Below are positions 14,212-15,779 of a stretch of 15,779 bases of DNA, one piece after another. The stretch is from Campylobacterales bacterium (GTDB lineage: Bacteria > Campylobacterota > Campylobacteria > Campylobacterales > QNZT01). The number at the start of each line of letters is the position of its first letter. The stretch's first letter is position 1. Under the pieces are notes generated by a model. The model was given only the letters and a program-made list of their open reading frames with translations, ran no database searches and was not told where the DNA came from. The DNA is taken from contig JALULO010000028.1 in NCBI GenBank assembly GCA_027056215.1, forward strand, positions 1 through 15,779. The letters run 5' to 3'. The translations under genes were made by a program, and so were the position numbers.

Positions 14212-14678
14212 TTCATTCCTACATTGATATTTTGAAAACTTCCTTCTTTAAAATCATAGGCTTGTCCAAATCCAAAAACTGCCCGACCCCTCACAGGTCT
14301 AAGCTTAAAAAGTTGGAAGTCTCTCATCGTTTTGTAGATATTTGCCATATCTCCAAACTTGTCTTCAAAGAGTGTTATTGTACCGTTATAAACTATACTT
14401 TCTCTTTCTATCGCAGTAACATTTGCATGAAATGTTACTCTTCTTCTAGCAAAGATATTGTGTGATTTACTCTCATCTTCGATAAACAGCAGTGAAACAG
14501 TTTTGTTTTGTAAAAGGGTTTTTGTGTGTGTTGCCATCATCGAAGTGAAAATATAAAAAGACTCTTCATGTTCTATAAATGGGGCATAGGAAGTGTGGGG
14601 TACATTGTCGTTGAGCACGGAAGAGATGATCACACTCTGTAAAGAACGGATCAATTCCCATGGGTTAGTTTGTAACAT
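14208..14678 (-). CDS. FMN-binding split-barrel protein (HugZ/PNPOx-like)
   Basis: The protein has 156 residues from the chosen ATG. A TTG two codons upstream is in frame but directly touches the AAGGA ribosome site, while ATG 14678 is six bases away. The fold is that of the pyridoxamine-phosphate-oxidase-like split barrel: VIISSVLNDNVPHTSYAPF, ESFYIFTSMMATHTKTLLQN, VSLLFIEDE, ARRRVTFHANV, then RPVRGRAVFGFGQAYDF at the end. The closing GFGQAY stretch resembles heme-utilisation protein HugZ, which degrades heme in Helicobacter and Campylobacter; heme ligands cannot be verified by eye. It is the first gene of the mod operon, with its stop overlapping the modA ATG. Whether it serves heme, flavin or molybdenum metabolism is open. 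Confidence 0.82.
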   Translation of the reverse strand: MLQTNPWELIRSLQSVIISSVLNDNVPHTSYAPFIEHEESFYIFTSMMATHTKTLLQNKTVSLLFIEDESKSHNIFARRRVTFHANVTAIERESIVYNGTITLFEDKFGDMANIYKTMRDFQLFKLRPVRGRAVFGFGQAYDFKEGSFQNINVGMK

Positions 14679-14703
14679 AGCCAATCCTTTTTGACTATGT
14701 TAC
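14672..14703 (-). promoter_or_regulatory. Leader hairpin holding the start codon of the mod operon
   Basis: In the minus-strand transcript GTAACATAG pairs perfectly with CTATGTTAC across a 14-base loop. The loop carries the Shine-Dalgarno AAAGGA, and the 3' arm contains the ATG (14678-14676) of the split-barrel gene. Folding would bury the start codon. A role in translational control, or coincidence in AT-rich DNA, cannot be separated without tests. Confidence 0.45.
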
Positions 14704-14719
14704 CATATAACTTTATATG
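14704..14719. promoter_or_regulatory. 16-bp palindrome at the mod promoter, candidate operator
   Basis: CATATAA-CT-TTATATG is a perfect dyad with a two-base centre. It lies directly after the predicted -10 and covers the expected start site, a repressor-type position. Known ModE sites also have TATA-rich arms, but with CG outer bases that are missing here. ModE binding is therefore only a possibility. Confidence 0.45.
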
Positions 14720-14728
14720 TTTATAGCA
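14720..14728 (-). promoter_or_regulatory. Extended -10 promoter of the mod operon
   Basis: On the minus strand the bases read TGCTATAAA, an extended -10 with one mismatch. A start near 14713 would give a leader of about 35 bases before ATG 14678. No -35 stands out. Confidence 0.5.
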
Positions 14729-14732
14729 AAAG

Positions 14733-14882
14733 TTATAAAAGATTGCTGTAAGTCGTATTAAAATTGGTGTTTGCCAATAGTGATAAATCTAAATTGAGTC
14801 CGAAGCCATCACATACTTCCTTTAACAACTTTGATTTTCCGTATAATACACATACACTCAAAAGAATTCTGCTATTTTCCAC
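14733..14882 (-). CDS. Doubtful 49-residue frame, GTG start
   Basis: A frame without ATG runs from GTG 14882 to TAA 14733. The product has a mixed, protein-like composition (VLYGKSKLLKEVCDGFGLN, then DLSLLANTNFNTTYSNLL). It overlaps the 31-residue frame by 25 bases and ends just before the mod promoter. The ribosome site is poor (AAAAGAAA). It could be a real micro-protein, the remnant of a larger gene, or chance. I do not recognise it. Confidence 0.22.
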   Translation of the reverse strand: MENSRILLSVCVLYGKSKLLKEVCDGFGLNLDLSLLANTNFNTTYSNLL

Positions 14883-14953
14883 TTTCTTTTATGCGCAACA
14901 TACGCTAATATGACACTAAAAATAAGTCCTACAATAAAAATCATTTCAACCAT
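14858..14953 (-). CDS. 31-residue single-helix membrane micro-protein
   Basis: An ATG at 14953 is preceded by AGAAGGA at a seven-base gap, one of the better ribosome sites in the window. The product is one hydrophobic helix (MIFIVGLIFSVILAYVA) followed by a basic patch HKRKWK, so the C-terminus should stay in the cytoplasm. It overlaps the end of the 75-residue gene upstream by 8 bases, which argues for translation as a pair. The size resembles small subunits of membrane complexes or membrane-acting peptides, but no family is recognised. Confidence 0.5.
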   Translation of the reverse strand: MVEMIFIVGLIFSVILAYVAHKRKWKIAEFF

Positions 14954-15173
14954 TGCTTATTCCTTCTAACTCAAATTGCAAATCACTCAATCTCATTACG
15001 TTTAATGAAACACCATAACAAGCTACGACAAACACTCCAAACAGTAAAACAATAAAAATCGTTTCACTTATTTTCAAAGCATAAACCCAACTTCCGCCGG
15101 CAATCGCAGTAAACAAAAGAAGCTTTATCTTATAAATCTCAATCTTTTTACCTATAATCTTTAACTCTTTCAT
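14946..15173 (-). CDS. 75-residue two-helix membrane protein
   Basis: The product has a basic N-terminus (KELKIIGKKIEIYKIK), two hydrophobic helices (about 18-35 and 39-58) joined by a very short turn containing KISE, and an acidic C-terminus. ATG 15173 has AAAAGG nine bases upstream. It is followed by an overlapping 31-residue membrane protein. The family is unknown. A hairpin-like two-helix protein with a single-helix partner could be an accessory membrane complex, or a toxin-like or holin-like pair; neither is shown. Confidence 0.55.
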   Translation of the reverse strand: MKELKIIGKKIEIYKIKLLLFTAIAGGSWVYALKISETIFIVLLFGVFVVACYGVSLNVMRLSDLQFELEGISNG

Positions 15174-15231
15174 ATTGTACTACCTTTTCACTTTGGAGGT
15201 ATTTTAACAGAAAGCTTAAGAAGGTTAATAA

Positions 15232-15252
15232 AATATTTCATTTTGAAATATT
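15232..15252. promoter_or_regulatory. 21-bp AT-rich inverted repeat upstream of the micro-protein genes
   Basis: AATATTTCA-TTT-TGAAATATT is a perfect 9-bp dyad with a three-base centre. It lies 59 bases upstream of the 75-residue gene. A TTAAAAT -10-like sequence for that gene (near 15200) lies between the two. It could be an operator or a weak hairpin. Confidence 0.35.
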
Positions 15253-15316
15253 ATTTACTTTTTTAGAGGTGCCCAGGTTTTGAAAAAAGGTGTGTTTTAG
15301 TAAATTTAACGTTATA

Positions 15317-15337
15317 AAGGTGGATCTTATCCACCTT
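15317..15337. terminator. Perfect 9-bp stem with 3-base loop
   Basis: AAGGTGGAT and ATCCACCTT are separated by CTT, giving a stable compact hairpin on either strand. No T-run follows on the plus strand, and only TTTATAA follows on the minus strand. A second small stem, ACTGA/TCAGT (15343-15357), lies next to it. It is either a terminator for transcription from the right or part of a structured RNA. No gene is seen between 15174 and 15455. Confidence 0.35.
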
Positions 15338-15414
15338 ACAAGACTGACAGGATCAGTAAAGTATGCGACTTGATAAATTTTGTTTTTTGGTACCGTAATA
15401 ATATATTTTTTAGG

Positions 15415-15451
15415 ATTACTATGATAGTTGATTTCAAACCATCATAGTAAT
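15415..15451. terminator. 11-bp stem just after the right-edge gene
   Basis: ATTACTATGAT (15415-15425) and ATCATAGTAAT (15441-15451) pair perfectly, and GTT/AAC can extend the stem after one mismatch. It begins five bases after the stop of the minus-strand gene at the window edge, the expected place for its terminator. The minus-strand transcript then reads CCUAAAAAAU rather than a U-tract, so it is not a classical intrinsic terminator. Confidence 0.5.
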
Positions 15452-15455
15452 TATT

Positions 15456-15779
15456 TTACTTCCAACCAAAATTTTCATATTTTTCCACAGTAAATTCTGT
15501 ATCTGTTTCTATTTCTTTTAATGTATATTTTATTAATAATGGTAATTTTGCAGCTACTGATCTTAAAGTCACAGATAGACCTATCTGTTCACCACTAGAT
15601 ATATCATAATCACTTAATAAATTCGAATCCGTAGTACGAGCTACTAAATAATCAGTTGCATCAACAATCTCAACTTTTGATATCTCAAAAGATTTAGTAC
15701 TATTGTTTTTGATTGCAAATGAAAAACTTGAACCAGGAGCAATCCAAAAATCAGCATTAGTACCATTTATTGAAATAGA
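15456..15779 (-). CDS. C-terminal part of an unrecognised protein (cut by window edge)
   Basis: A stop-free minus-strand frame runs from the window edge to TAA at 15456-15458 and gives the last 107 residues of a protein whose start lies outside. The visible part is rich in alternating beta-strand segments: SSFSFAIKNNSTKSFEISKVEIVD, then SSGEQIGLSVTLRSVAAKLPLLIKYTLKEIETDTEFTVEKYENFGWK split over several strands. This is the pattern of an immunoglobulin-like sandwich with many Ser, Thr and Asn, as in exported proteins. No cysteines are present. The coding call rests on the long open frame, the sensible composition and a hairpin right after the stop. Confidence 0.65.
   Translation of the reverse strand, partial: SISINGTNADFWIAPGSSFSFAIKNNSTKSFEISKVEIVDATDYLVARTTDSNLLSDYDISSGEQIGLSVTLRSVAAKLPLLIKYTLKEIETDTEFTVEKYENFGWK

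Noticed and set aside
14672..14728. Molybdenum cofactor riboswitch in the mod leader
   Set aside because: The predicted leader is only about 35 bases, far shorter than that riboswitch class; a simple hairpin is all that is visible.

Overview
The window is AT-rich with tightly packed genes and looks like the chromosome of a Campylobacterota (Epsilonproteobacteria) member, perhaps a free-living Sulfurimonas/Sulfurovum-type organism. This is inferred from the base and codon character, many ATGA-type gene overlaps, promoters with a good (often extended) -10 but a poor -35, single-domain PqiA proteins, and a modA / TOBE protein / modB / modC order that I recall from Campylobacter. No database search was possible, so the genus is a guess.

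Layout. (1) 1-1820: a lipoprotein with C-terminal YD-type repeats, driven by a sigma70-like promoter whose -35 lies inside a 22-bp perfect palindrome, and closed by a palindromic hairpin. (2) 1835-3142, minus: an operon of two small exported CPxC thioredoxin-fold proteins and a periplasmic rhodanese, all overlapping; a periplasmic thiol/sulfur function is likely. (3) 3265-8352, plus: a PqiABC (MCE) lipid-transport operon in which PqiA is split into two one-domain genes, followed by PqiB, the lipoprotein PqiC, and a 556-residue protein joining a formyltransferase-like domain to a domain resembling that of glucosamine inositolphosphorylceramide transferase. This suggests envelope glycan or glycolipid chemistry tied to lipid trafficking. 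(4) 8353-8982, minus: a triple zinc-ribbon protein, end to end with the operon. (5) 9086-10150, plus: a glutaminase and a tRNA-Glu(CUC). (6) 10240-10903, plus: an MntA/HepT nucleotidyltransferase-HEPN toxin-antitoxin pair. (7) 14678 down to 10958, minus: a molybdate/tungstate uptake operon made of an FMN split-barrel (HugZ/PNPOx-like) protein, ModA, a stand-alone TOBE protein, ModB, ModC and a GNAT acetyltransferase. The first five genes overlap by 4 or 8 bases; the GNAT gene follows after 27 bases. (8) 14858-15173, minus: two overlapping very small membrane-protein genes, with a doubtful third frame behind them. (9) 15232-15451: a gene-free stretch with several hairpins. (10) 15456-15779, minus: the C-terminal part of an unrecognised protein that continues beyond the window.

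The spots most worth a second look are the operator-like palindrome before the YD lipoprotein, the lipid-transport operon carrying a GINT1-like enzyme, and the leader of the mod operon. In that leader a 16-bp palindrome sits at the predicted transcription start, and a 9-bp stem holds the start codon of the first gene. The micro-protein cluster beside it is also of interest. I found no CRISPR array, insertion sequence, integrase or phage gene.
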